This document shows, one piece after another, positions 45,442 through 54,936 of a DNA stretch of 64,000 bases. The position numbers were made by a program, and so were the translations under genes. Source of the DNA: Desulfotalea sp. (GTDB lineage: Bacteria; Desulfobacterota; Desulfobulbia; Desulfobulbales; Desulfocapsaceae). Under the pieces are notes generated by a model that saw only the letters and a program-made list of their open reading frames with translations, was not told the DNA's origin and ran no database searches. The number at the start of each line of letters is the position of its first letter. Positions within the stretch are counted from its first letter, which is position 1. The stretch lies in NCBI GenBank assembly GCA_002733995.1, contig NVXR01000015.1, positions 1 to 64,000 on the forward strand, given 5' to 3'.

Positions 45442-45576
45442 ACAGACCTTTTCTTTTTATTGGTTGAGGCGCGAGGACCTTGTAGCAAGGTATCATGACC
45501 GGCATTGCCTTTAACAACATCAAGAGATGACACAAAACCACAATGCAGTCCTGGTACTGTTGTTTCTTTCCAGGGC

Positions 45577-46524
45577 CTAAGAGCGATTACCTTCAAGACC
45601 CAGCTCAATGAGTCGCTCTAAAAGAGCCGAAAAATCTAGGCCGTACACCGCCGCCGCCTGGGGCATAAGGCTGGTGGGAGTCATCCCCGGTATGGTATTA
45701 GTTTCAAGGAGATATAGTTGACCAGTCTCTGCCAGAATCATGTCAGTACGGGAATATCCACGCAACCTGAGCACACGGTGTGCTAAAACCGCATGTTTTT
45801 GAGCAAGATCTCTCGCCCCATCACTTATCCCGGCGGGACAGATTTCCTCCGTTGCCCCTTCCTTATATTTGGCGTCATAATCAAAGAAAGAGAACCCCTC
45901 TCCCGGCACAATCTCAATGACAGGTAAAGCCTCAATATCATTATTACCAAGAACACCAACGGTAAGTTCTTTGCCTTTAATATATTTTTCAACCATCACT
46001 TGGGTATCATGATCGAGGGCCTTGTGTATACCGGCCACCAACTCTCCCACGGTCTTTGCTAGGGTGAGGCCAAGACTTGAACCTTCTCTAACTGGTTTAA
46101 TGACAACAGGGAGCCCAAAACGCTGCACAAGTTTGGCGCCATCAATTTCCTCATCACTCCTGAGGACAAGCCAATCAGCCACCGGTAAATCATGGGCACG
46201 GTAAAGTTCTTTCGCCAGGTTTTTATCCATAGCAATAGCACTACCCAACACCCCTGAGCCTTGATAAGGAACGCCCAGAAGATCGAGAAATCCCTGCATG
46301 GTCCCGTCCTCTCCATGCAAACCATGCAATAAAATAAACGCAAAATCGATCTCAGGGGCATCAGCTGCCAGCCGTGTAAGATCCGTTGCGGGGTCATACC
46401 TTCGAATTAAAAACTTTTCCGGATCTAGATTACTCTCAACACCTTTTGCACCATCAAGAGATACCTGCCGCTCACCGGAAACACCACCCGCGAGCAGAGC
46501 GATATGTAGTTTTTCATTCCCCAT
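45577..46524 (-). CDS. ddl: D-alanine--D-alanine ligase
   Basis: A 315-residue ATP-grasp enzyme. The N-terminal LLAGGVSGERQVSLDGAKGV, ILLHGLHGEDGTMQGFLDLLGVPYQGSGVLGSAIAMDK, PVVIKPVREGSSLGL and the C-terminal LLETNTIPGMTPTSLMPQAA are the Ddl signature. It joins two D-Ala for peptidoglycan. It is short (about 305-320), as in DdlB. It stands alone here, not in a mur/fts cluster. Confidence 0.95.
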   Translation of the reverse strand: MGNEKLHIALLAGGVSGERQVSLDGAKGVESNLDPEKFLIRRYDPATDLTRLAADAPEIDFAFILLHGLHGEDGTMQGFLDLLGVPYQGSGVLGSAIAMDKNLAKELYRAHDLPVADWLVLRSDEEIDGAKLVQRFGLPVVIKPVREGSSLGLTLAKTVGELVAGIHKALDHDTQVMVEKYIKGKELTVGVLGNNDIEALPVIEIVPGEGFSFFDYDAKYKEGATEEICPAGISDGARDLAQKHAVLAHRVLRLRGYSRTDMILAETGQLYLLETNTIPGMTPTSLMPQAAAVYGLDFSALLERLIELGLEGNRS

Positions 46525-47099
46525 AGAGTCTATCCTTTTTATCTCTTATATTATAGAGGTTTACATCAATTACACCGACGCATACCATTGTTATTTTATA
46601 GCTTTTTGTCACCACAAAACGTAGTCGTCTACCCTAACACAGCAGAATAAATGGTGCACCCACAGCTTATCCATGTGAACGAGCGGCTCCACCCCCCATT
46701 ACTCACTCCCCCTGTAAGCAAGGTAAGTGCAGAAGAACAAGAGCTTATTTCCTCACTGTTTCCAACGAAAAAGGTTTACCCTACCCCGCCAACCCCGATC
46801 AAGGGGGACAAATTATTGCAGCTGATACATTTTTCAAAAATTCAGGAGGTAATATAAATATGTTCTTAGAGGCGAGATCCTTTCGAGAATACAGACAAAT
46901 TTAATTTTTCTGCACCTTTTTAAACATTCCTTAGAAACAGTTGACGAAAAAAGGTCACAAAATTTTATTGACAAAGTCACTCTCTGTTTATTATATAAGT
47001 CGGATTGTTGTTGTGAAACTACAGACATTTACTGAAAAATCATGTAACACTGTGATCTTTTTATTAAATAACCGATTAATTCGTCAAACGGAGCCAGAA
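46525..47099. other. Intergenic region between ddl and rpsU
   Basis: A 575-bp region between divergent genes. A 68-codon ORF at 46651-46857 (plus; SAEEQELISSLFP, VYPTPPTPIKGDKL) could be a small protein but has no good ribosome site. The last 150 bp are AT-rich and probably hold the rpsU promoter. No RNA gene was recognised. Confidence 0.45.
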
Positions 47100-47294
47100 A
47101 TGATAGAAGTTGAAGTTCGAGGAGATCTTGAGTACGCGATCCGCCAGCTGAAAAAAAAGCTGCAGATAGACGGCATTAAAAGAGAATTAAAGCGTCGTGA
47201 GTACTATGAGAAGCCGAGTGTGAAAAAGCGCCGGAAGCAGGCAGAAGCTCGCAGAAAACTCCGCAAATTCAACAGAATGAGAAAATCGATGTAA
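47100..47294 (+). CDS. rpsU: 30S ribosomal protein S21
   Basis: A 64-residue basic protein from ATG 47100 (MIEVEVRGDLEYAIRQLKKKLQIDGIKRELKRREYYEKPSVKKRRKQ), with GGAG 6 bp upstream. The ORF track extends it by 53 residues of leader, which is not part of S21. S21 sits near the anti-Shine-Dalgarno on the 30S subunit and helps initiation. It is followed by a strong terminator and then xerD. Confidence 0.96.
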   Translation: MIEVEVRGDLEYAIRQLKKKLQIDGIKRELKRREYYEKPSVKKRRKQAEARRKLRKFNRMRKSM

Positions 47295-47318
47295 CAATCG
47301 GTTTCGGCTGCCTTTTTA

Positions 47319-47346
47319 AATGGCCTGATTTTTTAATCAGGCCATT
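47319..47346 (+). terminator. Terminator after rpsU
   Basis: AATGGCCTGATT and AATCAGGCCATT form a 12-bp perfect stem with a TTTT loop. It is 25 bp after the rpsU stop, preceded by CTTTTT. The xerD start is 38 bp further on, so xerD may depend on readthrough. Confidence 0.85.
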
Positions 47347-47384
47347 GTCGTTTCTCTGATGTTTAACAGATGCAGTTCTAAGAT

Positions 47385-48302
47385 ATGAATTCTATATCTC
47401 TTCCCCCACGCCTTGCAACTCTGCACGAGTTGTATCTTCACTATATCATCTCCGAGAGGAGACTTGCAGAAAACAGTATTGCGGCATATTCTGCTGATAT
47501 TATCTTTTTTCTGAGATATCTGATATCCCAAAACAAAAGAAGCCTCAATACAATCGACGTCGCTGCCATCCATGGCTTCCTTGAATATTGCAGGAGCGTC
47601 AAAAGCGTCTCCCATCGCACAAATGCACGGCGTATTTCAGCTTTAAAATCGTTCTTCGGCTTCCTTCTCCAGGAAAAACATGTGAGCCACAACCCATTTG
47701 CGGTAATAGACTTACCACGTAGTGGCCAAAAACTACCACAGGCATTAAGTCAAACCGAGGTTAAATCCCTACTCACCCCCCCAAATAGCCAAAATCCCAT
47801 TAGCACAAGAGACAATACAATGCTTGTTTTGCTCTACTCAACAGGCCTGAGAGTCTCTGAACTAGTGACACTGCCTATTTCGGCCTGTAACATGAGTGCT
47901 GGATTTATCCGAGTAATCGGCAAAGGCAACAAGGAACGACTTATCCCTTTTGGCCAACAGGCAAAAGAGAAAATTGAGAACTACACGAAAACAGCCAGGC
48001 CCTTTATCCTCAAGAATAAACGAAGTAACTATCTCTTTGTAACGAACCGGGGCTCCTGTATGACCAGACTCAGGTTCTGGCAGATCGTCAAAAAGACCAC
48101 AATTGCAGCGGGTATCGACAAGAAAATCTCACCACACATGCTACGTCACTCATTTGCAACCCACCTCCTCAGCCATGGTGCGGATCTCAGAGCAGTGCAA
48201 ATGATGCTAGGCCATTCCGATATTGCCACGACGCAGATCTATACCCACATAGACCAGGAACGCCTCAAAAGCATTCATAAACAATTTCACCCCAGAGGCT
48301 AG
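47385..48302 (+). CDS. xerD: Tyrosine recombinase XerC/XerD (XerD-like)
   Basis: A 305-residue recombinase with an N-terminal SAM-like domain and the full catalytic set: Arg156 (YSTGLRVSELV), Lys180 (IGKGNKERLIP), His251 and Arg254 (HMLRHSFATHLLSHGADLRAVQ), His277 (LGHSDIATTQ) and the nucleophile Tyr286 (IYTHID). The terminal RLKSIHKQFHPR resembles XerD more than XerC. It resolves chromosome dimers at dif in the division complex with FtsK. It follows the rpsU terminator by 38 bp. No integron or phage genes are near, so an integrase role is unlikely. Confidence 0.9.
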   Translation: MNSISLPPRLATLHELYLHYIISERRLAENSIAAYSADIIFFLRYLISQNKRSLNTIDVAAIHGFLEYCRSVKSVSHRTNARRISALKSFFGFLLQEKHVSHNPFAVIDLPRSGQKLPQALSQTEVKSLLTPPNSQNPISTRDNTMLVLLYSTGLRVSELVTLPISACNMSAGFIRVIGKGNKERLIPFGQQAKEKIENYTKTARPFILKNKRSNYLFVTNRGSCMTRLRFWQIVKKTTIAAGIDKKISPHMLRHSFATHLLSHGADLRAVQMMLGHSDIATTQIYTHIDQERLKSIHKQFHPRG

Positions 48303-48559
48303 TTTACGCCCAAAATATCCAGCAGCATATTTTACAGACTATTATCCATTACGTCTTAACGTTATCTGCACACAAAGAGTAATCAGCCCCAACAGACAAA
48401 GCCCGAGGGATTCGAACATATAATTAGAGGAAGAGAGGCTTTCATACTTTACAAAAGACAGGCAAGAATCTATCCTACTAATATCACATATCTTTCGCCT
48501 GACTTAAACGGGCACGACCAATGACTATTACCAACTATTAAGGACTTATTCCCCTTCCC

Positions 48560-51223
48560 ATGCGTCTTATCACTACCCATCAAAATGCGGATTTCGACGG
48601 ACTAGCATCGATGATTGCCGCCCAGAAGCTCTATCCAGATGCAGTACTGGCATTCCCCGGTTCACAGGAAAAAAATGTCAGAGACTTCATCTCCCAAAAT
48701 CTGTTGTATTCCTATGAATTTTTGAAATTTAAGGATATTGAGCCAGCAAAGGTGGAGACACTGATCCTGGTCGACACCAGAGATTCCAAGCGTATTGGTG
48801 GTTTTAAAAGTTGCCTGCACAATAGGTCTATTTCAATCCACATATATGACCACCACCCCCTAAACGGTGGTGATATCAAGGGCGACCTTGAAGCCATCGA
48901 AGATTACGGCTCAACCACCACTCTACTTGTCAAAGAGATCAAGAAAAGAAATATTTCTCTGACCCAGGCAGAGGCGACCTTGTTTGCCCTTGGTATTTAT
49001 GAAGATACCGGTTCACTGACTCATTTAACAACAACACCAAGCGATCTAACAGCTGCAGCCTGGCTTCTCGAACAGGGAGCCCAGCTTGATCAGGTGGCGC
49101 AGTTCATCAGTCACGAGCTCACCTCCAAACAGATCAGTATCCTCCATGAACTGTTGCAAAATGCAAAAAAATACATAATCCAAGATATTCCTGTTGTGGT
49201 AATAACTCACTCTATCAATGAATATGTTGATGAATTTTCTCTTATTGTCCGGCGTTTCATGGCAATGGAAAACCTCAATGTACTCTTTGCAGTTATCTCG
49301 ATGGGAGGCCGAATCTACCTTATTGCCAGAAGCCGAATAGCCGAAGTCAACGTGGGTGTGATCGCCAGGGATCTTGGCGGAGGCGGGCACGCAAGCGCCG
49401 CTTCAGCAACCCTGAAGGACATGACCCTCATCGAGTCCCAGGAAAAGTTAATCCATACCCTGCACAGGCATATTCGTCCCCAGCCCATCGCCTCTGAAAT
49501 GTTGTCTACCCCTGTCATTACCATTACCCCGTCAACCTCAATAAGTGAGACCAAACAAATTCTCACCAGGTACAACATTACAGCGGCCCCCATACAACAA
49601 CGGCCTAAAAAGAACCAACCACTCCCCCCCGTTGATGGAATTATCACCCTACGAATCGTCGAAAAAGCGGCCCACCATAATCTTGGCCACAGACCGGTGA
49701 GTGATTACATGACAAGTGAGGTCTTGACACTACCCATTTGGGCCACCCTTGCAGACATCCAGGAACTGATCATCGAAAACCGGCAACGCCTCATTCCTAT
49801 TATGGATGGCGACCACCTTGCTGGGGTCATAACCAGAACTGACCTACTTAATCGACTGGTTAACGACCCGGCCCACCTCCCCAAAAACCTGCTGCATGAA
49901 TCTGATCACCCTTCTCTTGAGCGAACCAGAAACCTCAATTCTCTCATAGTCGATTCCCTGGACCGTGATACGATTCAGCTCTTACAAACCATCGGTGAGG
50001 TTGCGAGCAAAAATAATTTCAACGGTTTTGCCGTGGGCGGCTTTGTTCGTGATCTACTGTTAAAAAAACCAAATCTTGACCTAGATATCGTCATCGAAGG
50101 CGATGGCATGGCCTTTGCTAAGTCCCTTGCTCAACATCTGGGTGGCCGCTACACAACCCATGAACGTTTTAAAACGGCAATGGTCCTGATGCCCAATGGC
50201 TTTAAGATTGATATCGCTACGGCCAGGCTCGAATATTATGAATACCCTGCGGCCATGCCAACGGTGGAGCTCTCTTCCATGAAGCTCGACTTGGGCCGAC
50301 GTGACTTTACCATCAACGCCATGGCCATTCAGCTCAACCCAGATCAATTTGGAACGCTTCTGGATTTCTTCAATAGCCAGAATGATCTCAAACAAAAAAT
50401 GATTAAGGTTCTCCATAACTTAAGCTTCGTTGAAGATCCTAGTAGAATCTTTAGGGCCATTCGCTTTGAGGCCCGTATGGACTTCAAAATTTCACCACAC
50501 ACCAAGCGACTTATCACCAATGCTGTATCCATGGAATTGTTTGGTAAGACAAATGACACACGTTTCTTGTCTGAGCTCAAATACATTCTTTCCGAGGCTA
50601 ATCCACTTCCGGCCCTGAAAAGACTCTCAGACTTTGACCTGTTCCAATTTCTTTGGCCGGACCTCCGACCACACTACAATATGGACAGGCGGCTCTCCCA
50701 TATCCTCAACCAAGCTCAATTTGCAATTTCCTGGTATGAGCTATTATACCTAGAAGAGGACTGCAAAAACTGGATGGTCTACCTCCTCGCAATTATGTCG
50801 CGATCAGGTGTCAATCAACTCTCAGAATTCTGCCTGCGCTTTGAAGAAAGTAGCAAAGAGACAACCTTTCTCCTTGAGCAAAAAGAACGCGTTGACGCCA
50901 AGATTCAAATCTTTGCCCGTAACGCCTCCATGCGACCAAGCCAAATTGTCACCCATTTTATAGATATAGAGATTGAAGGTTTATTGTATATGATGGCAAT
51001 AGCCAGAAAGAATCATGTCAAAAAAGCAATCTCTCTCTATGTCACTACCCTGCGTCATATTGAGCCAGAATTAAGCGGCAGAGAATTGATAAAGATGGGC
51101 TATAAACCAGGCCCTCAGTTCCGAGAGATCCTCACCTTTCTTAAACACGCAAAACTTGACGCACTCACAAAAACAACAGAGGACGAGATAGTACTATTGC
51201 AACAAAAATACCCACAAACATGA
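48560..51223 (+). CDS. DHH / CBS / CCA-type nucleotidyltransferase fusion protein
   Basis: An 887-residue multidomain protein. The DHH phosphoesterase domain has NADFDG (9-14), VDTRD and DHHP (97-100), with a DHHA1 tail GGGGHASAAS (273-282). Two CBS domains follow (about 310-440). A class II nucleotidyltransferase comes next, with GGFVRDLL (493-500), catalytic LDLDIVIEG (Asp507/Asp509), RRDFTINAMA and DPSRIFRAIRFEAR, and a helical C-terminal tRNA-binding part. This is the long form known from deltaproteobacteria and Aquifex relatives, where it adds A, or part of CCA, to tRNA ends. The DHH half may act on nucleotides or short RNA. Which half reaction it does here is not visible. Confidence 0.9.
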   Translation: MRLITTHQNADFDGLASMIAAQKLYPDAVLAFPGSQEKNVRDFISQNLLYSYEFLKFKDIEPAKVETLILVDTRDSKRIGGFKSCLHNRSISIHIYDHHPLNGGDIKGDLEAIEDYGSTTTLLVKEIKKRNISLTQAEATLFALGIYEDTGSLTHLTTTPSDLTAAAWLLEQGAQLDQVAQFISHELTSKQISILHELLQNAKKYIIQDIPVVVITHSINEYVDEFSLIVRRFMAMENLNVLFAVISMGGRIYLIARSRIAEVNVGVIARDLGGGGHASAASATLKDMTLIESQEKLIHTLHRHIRPQPIASEMLSTPVITITPSTSISETKQILTRYNITAAPIQQRPKKNQPLPPVDGIITLRIVEKAAHHNLGHRPVSDYMTSEVLTLPIWATLADIQELIIENRQRLIPIMDGDHLAGVITRTDLLNRLVNDPAHLPKNLLHESDHPSLERTRNLNSLIVDSLDRDTIQLLQTIGEVASKNNFNGFAVGGFVRDLLLKKPNLDLDIVIEGDGMAFAKSLAQHLGGRYTTHERFKTAMVLMPNGFKIDIATARLEYYEYPAAMPTVELSSMKLDLGRRDFTINAMAIQLNPDQFGTLLDFFNSQNDLKQKMIKVLHNLSFVEDPSRIFRAIRFEARMDFKISPHTKRLITNAVSMELFGKTNDTRFLSELKYILSEANPLPALKRLSDFDLFQFLWPDLRPHYNMDRRLSHILNQAQFAISWYELLYLEEDCKNWMVYLLAIMSRSGVNQLSEFCLRFEESSKETTFLLEQKERVDAKIQIFARNASMRPSQIVTHFIDIEIEGLLYMMAIARKNHVKKAISLYVTTLRHIEPELSGRELIKMGYKPGPQFREILTFLKHAKLDALTKTTEDEIVLLQQKYPQT

Positions 51224-51393
51224 AGAGGAAATCATTAACCAGCCCCCCATAGCGAGGAGACAAACCGGTATTTGTTCCTTGGTTGTACCTTGAACTTTTA
51301 TGCTTCTCATTTCAAAATGATCGTCCTCTTTCCATTACAGGACTTGTGAAATAAGAATCTAACAGACCACCTTCACAACAATACAGACAACCC

Positions 51394-52026
51394 ATGAATC
51401 AATTTATATCCGAATTAATAATACTCGCGCCACCTCTGCTCATGGCCCTGACTTTCCACGAGTTTGCCCACGGTTATGTTGCCTATCGCCTTGGCGATCC
51501 CACCGCAAAGAATCTTGGCCGCTTGACTCTCAACCCGCTCAAGCACCTAGACCCAATTGGTACTATTGCCTTTTTCTTCATCAAATTTGGCTGGGCAAAA
51601 CCCGTACCTGTAAATCCCGGTTATTTCAAAGACCCAAAAAGGGATATGATATGGGTTGCCCTTGCCGGCCCAGCCACTAACCTCGTACTCGCTATCGCAA
51701 GCGCTGCAATGGCCAAGGGCTTATGGCTTGTTGCCTCCCAGCTCCCGTACTCCACAACTGCGGAGGCAATTCTTGTCCCTCTCAATGGTATGCTCATTGC
51801 CAGCGTATGGATCAACCTTGTATTATGCATATTCAACTTTCTCCCCATCCCACCGCTGGATGGAAGCCGTATTCTCATGGGACTTCTGCCCAATAGATTT
51901 GCTGCATCCTACAGACAGGTAGAGAAATTTGGCTTTGTCATTATTCTCGCTCTTGCCTTCACCGGTGTCTTATCAAAAGTGATCATGCCAGTGATAAGTT
52001 TTGCCAACCGCCTGCTACTTTCTTAA
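51394..52026 (+). CDS. Site-2 protease family (M50) membrane metalloprotease
   Basis: A 210-residue protein with about five helices. The zinc site is TFHEFAHGYVAYRLGD (HExxH) with the distant Asp in NFLPIPPLDGSRIL. AALAGPATNLVL-type segment VALAGPATNLVLAIAS is typical. This short form lacks PDZ and CBS domains, like the Rip1/SpoIVFB-like small M50 proteins of many bacteria. Its substrate (often an anti-sigma factor) is unknown. It lies 170 bp after the nucleotidyltransferase gene and 300 bp before thiC. Confidence 0.9.
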   Translation: MNQFISELIILAPPLLMALTFHEFAHGYVAYRLGDPTAKNLGRLTLNPLKHLDPIGTIAFFFIKFGWAKPVPVNPGYFKDPKRDMIWVALAGPATNLVLAIASAAMAKGLWLVASQLPYSTTAEAILVPLNGMLIASVWINLVLCIFNFLPIPPLDGSRILMGLLPNRFAASYRQVEKFGFVIILALAFTGVLSKVIMPVISFANRLLLS

Positions 52027-52167
52027 GATTTTTTAAACCTATAAAATATCAACACCTTGCATACTCAACATGGCTAATTTTCGTCCTCAGAAACCGGTTC
52101 TCCCCAAAGATAAGGCAGATATTGTTGACCTTTTAACCCCACTCATGTAGGTTAGGCCACGATTGTA

Positions 52168-52262
52168 TGAAGCCTGGGGGAGTCTACGGACTGAGAGCTC
52201 TTAATTGAGCGACCCTTTGAACCTGATCCGGTTGATACCGGCGTAGGGAACGGACTCGTTGA
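52168..52262 (+). promoter_or_regulatory. TPP riboswitch (THI element)
   Basis: The conserved core reads GGGGGAGTC-TAC-GGACTGAGAG, then CGACCCTTTGAACCTGATCCGGTTGATACCGGCGTAGGGAA. These are the CUGAGA and ACCCUUUGAACCUGAU...GCGUAGGGA elements that bind thiamine pyrophosphate. It is 62 bp upstream of thiC. Exact ends are estimates. Confidence 0.95.
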
Positions 52263-52286
52263 ATTATTACCATTTTTCTCGAAATC

Positions 52287-52317
52287 CGATCCCTACTTTT
52301 CACCTATAAGGAGATCG
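52287..52317 (+). promoter_or_regulatory. Predicted ribosome-site sequestering hairpin of the thiC leader
   Basis: CGATCCCT (52287-52294) can pair with AGG-A-GATCG (52309-52317), hiding the Shine-Dalgarno AAGGAG (52308-52313), with one bulged A. This would be the OFF state of a translation-controlling TPP switch. Confidence 0.5.
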
Positions 52318-52323
52318 AATTTA

Positions 52324-53622
52324 ATGAAGACTCAAATGGAGTATGCCCGCGAGGGAATAATAACCAAAAAGATGCAACAGGCAGCAGACGACGCCTGTAT
52401 CCCCGCCGCACTTCTTAGAGACAAAATTGCTCTTGGAACTGCTATCATTTGTCACAATAATCGTCATATCAATGGTACTCCTCTCGCCGTTGGTGAGGGC
52501 ATCAAAACTCGCGTTAACGCAAATATTGGCACCAGTAAAGACGACACAAGTATTGATAACGAGCTAGAAAAAGCCCGGGTTGCTGTCGCCGCCGGTGCTG
52601 ACGCTTTGATGGATCTGTCCACAGGTGGACCGATCGATGAAATTCGTGCTGCAATAATTAAACAAACCAACATCTGTATTGGCTCCGTGCCCCTCTATCA
52701 AGCCGCCTGCGACACCGTCGTTAAAAAAGGCAAGGCCATTGTTGACATGACCGTTGATGAAATCTTTGATGGGGTCAAAAAACATCTCGATGATGGCGTT
52801 GACTTTATCACCGTCCACTGTGGTGTAACCCGCAAGGCGCTTGAGATAATGGACCAGGAAGGACGACTCATGGAAGTAGTCTCCAGAGGTGGCAGCTTCA
52901 CCTGTGCCTGGATGGAACATAACAATGCAGAGAACCCTCTGTACGAGTATTTCGACAGATTGCTCGAACTGATAAAACCCTACGATGCAACCCTCTCTCT
53001 AGGCGACGGATTTCGCCCAGGCGCTATAACCGATGCCACAGACAGAGCACAAATCTATGAGCTAACAACTCTAGGCGAGTTGACCCAGAGGGCATGGGCC
53101 CAAGGAATCCAGGTAATGATAGAAGGCCCTGGCCACGTACCTCTTGACCAGATCAAAACCAATATGCAACTCCAAAAGCGGCTCTGTCATGGGGCTCCAT
53201 TCTATGTTCTAGGACCATTGGTGACTGATATCGCACCAGGTTACGACCATATTACCAGTGCCATCGGAGGTGCCATCGCGGCAAGTTCAGGGGCTGATTT
53301 TCTCTGCTATGTAACCCCCAGCGAGCACCTCTGTCTGCCTAACGCCCAGGACGTGCATGACGGAGTCATGGCCACTAGAATCGCTGCCCATGCCGCTGAT
53401 ATTGTGAAAAAGATACCGGGAGCTGCAGAAAGAGATTTTGCTATATCAAAAGCAAGAAAAGAACTCGACTGGGAAAAGCAATATGAACTTGCCATCGACC
53501 CGGCCCTTGCCCGAAAACGCAGAGGCGCAACAGAAGGAACAACCGATAAACACGGTGCCTGTACCATGTGTGGTGAACTTTGTGCCTACAAGGTGATGAA
53601 CGAACGTAAAAAGTCGGCTTAA
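52324..53622 (+). CDS. thiC: Phosphomethylpyrimidine synthase ThiC
   Basis: A 432-residue protein, the short ThiC form common in anaerobes (E. coli has 631). The N-terminal MEYAREGIITKKMQQAA, TRVNANIGTSKDD, DALMDLSTGGPID, TVHCGVT and MIEGPGHVPLDQI are diagnostic. The [4Fe-4S] radical-SAM cysteines are at the C-terminus, CTMCGELC (413, 416, 420). It makes HMP-P from aminoimidazole ribotide for thiamine. A TPP riboswitch controls it. The ATG has AAGGAG 9 bp upstream. Confidence 0.97.
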   Translation: MKTQMEYAREGIITKKMQQAADDACIPAALLRDKIALGTAIICHNNRHINGTPLAVGEGIKTRVNANIGTSKDDTSIDNELEKARVAVAAGADALMDLSTGGPIDEIRAAIIKQTNICIGSVPLYQAACDTVVKKGKAIVDMTVDEIFDGVKKHLDDGVDFITVHCGVTRKALEIMDQEGRLMEVVSRGGSFTCAWMEHNNAENPLYEYFDRLLELIKPYDATLSLGDGFRPGAITDATDRAQIYELTTLGELTQRAWAQGIQVMIEGPGHVPLDQIKTNMQLQKRLCHGAPFYVLGPLVTDIAPGYDHITSAIGGAIAASSGADFLCYVTPSEHLCLPNAQDVHDGVMATRIAAHAADIVKKIPGAAERDFAISKARKELDWEKQYELAIDPALARKRRGATEGTTDKHGACTMCGELCAYKVMNERKKSA

Positions 53623-53634
53623 CATGATGAAGAG

Positions 53635-53661
53635 GAGCCGCCTGATTCTTTTGGGCGGCTC
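53635..53661 (+). terminator. Terminator after thiC
   Basis: GAGCCGCC (53635-53642) pairs with GGCGGCTC (53654-53661) around TGATTCTTTTG, followed by TTCTTACTC. It begins 13 bp after the thiC stop. Confidence 0.85.
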
Positions 53662-53722
53662 TTCTTACTCGTGTCTCGGCCCGGCCCTTATAACTCCTCT
53701 AGGTCATCCTCAGATGCCCCCC

Positions 53723-54613
53723 CTACAGAACCTTTTTTCTCTTCATATATCGCTGCAACAAATGTTCCCCCATGAAGAGGAGCAAACCACACCAAACCAT
53801 AGCAAACCCCACAAGCCGAGCCAGTGGAAAATCTTCTTGATAGATATAAACCCCAATTATAAGATTAATACTTGGGGCAATATACTGCATAAGACCAAGG
53901 GTAGATAAGGGGATCCTTTTTGCCGCATAGCCAAAAAGAAGTAAGGGGATCGTAGTAACGACACCTGCACCAACGAGCAACAATGAATAGCTCACACCAA
54001 TCTTCCCAAAAGAAGCATGTCCTGTCACGGCAAGGACAAAAAGAACCACTGCCGCGGGCACAAACAATATTCCGGTTTCCAAACACAGTGCATCAAGAGA
54101 ACCAAGATCATTTTTCTTATGAATGAGCCCGTAAACAGCAAAACAAAGCGCCAAAACTACAGCAATCCAGGGAAATTCTCCATAAAAAATAGTGAGATAC
54201 AACACACCCAGAAAAGCAAAAACCAGAGCAAGCCATTGCAAGGGACGCATCTTCTCACCAAAAAAGATCACCCCGAAAAGCACATTTATAAGTGGATTAA
54301 TAAAATAGCCAAGGCTTGCCTCTACGATATAACCTGCATTAACAGCCCAGATATACAACAACCAGTTAACGGCCAGTAACACCCCGGTAATTGTGTAGGT
54401 CACAAGATATCTACGCACCTTCATGGCTGCACGAAATCTTTTCATTCCACCCGTCAACTGCACCAGCCCTAGGGTCACCAACAGTGACCAAAACATACGA
54501 TGACACAGTATTTCATACGCAGGCACCTGGCCCAAAGTCTTCCAGTAGGCGGGTAAGACCCCCCAGAGTGCAAAAGCACCGGCTGAGGCAATAATTCCAT
54601 TAACGTTCTTCAT
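53723..54613 (-). CDS. rarD: EamA family transporter RarD
   Basis: A 296-residue protein with ten hydrophobic segments. GIIASAGAFALWGVLPAYWKTLGQVPAYEILCHRMFWS is the RarD start pattern, with later FINPLINVLFGVIFFGEKMRPLQW and LGLMQYIAPSINLIIGVYIYQEDF. RarD belongs to the drug/metabolite superfamily; the E. coli gene name comes from chloramphenicol resistance and the substrate is uncertain. It is convergent with thiC and alone in its unit. Confidence 0.9.
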   Translation of the reverse strand: MKNVNGIIASAGAFALWGVLPAYWKTLGQVPAYEILCHRMFWSLLVTLGLVQLTGGMKRFRAAMKVRRYLVTYTITGVLLAVNWLLYIWAVNAGYIVEASLGYFINPLINVLFGVIFFGEKMRPLQWLALVFAFLGVLYLTIFYGEFPWIAVVLALCFAVYGLIHKKNDLGSLDALCLETGILFVPAAVVLFVLAVTGHASFGKIGVSYSLLLVGAGVVTTIPLLLFGYAAKRIPLSTLGLMQYIAPSINLIIGVYIYQEDFPLARLVGFAMVWCGLLLFMGEHLLQRYMKRKKVL

Positions 54614-54936
54614 AATCAGTCATCCCATCTAAGAATCGGTCCCAGAATTGGAGATTTGCTTTAAATTAAGGTTCTTCAATAAAACAAACACAGCCATATA
54701 TTTAATTTTGCGATTATTTTTAGATTAAAACAACATAGTGTTTGGCCAAAAGGATTATCGAGCAGCCTCCTCATGACCTTCATTAACATAATCAATATGT
54801 TGTTACTGTACAGCGAAGCATCAAAGCCATTTTTTTTAAAAGGCATAAAAGTATACGAGTGCCCTTGGCAAGAAGCCCGGTGAACTGAGTTTTAGAGGCG
54901 AAGACATAGTTAGGTAAAATCTCCAGCCCCCCAGTC
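54614..54936. other. Intergenic region between rarD and the Mo enzyme
   Basis: A 323-bp AT-rich gap. It must hold the rarD promoter and the end of the upstream Mo enzyme transcript. I see no strong hairpin, RNA gene or small ORF. Confidence 0.4.

Noticed and set aside
46941-47099. 53-residue extension of ribosomal protein S21
   Set aside because: S21 is 60-71 residues; ATG 47100 has a good Shine-Dalgarno.
48405-48425. tRNA-like GGGATTCGAAC in the gap after xerD
   Set aside because: On the reverse strand it reads GTTCGAATCCC like a T-arm, but the bases before it do not pair with the CCCTC after it, and no acceptor, D or anticodon arm follows.
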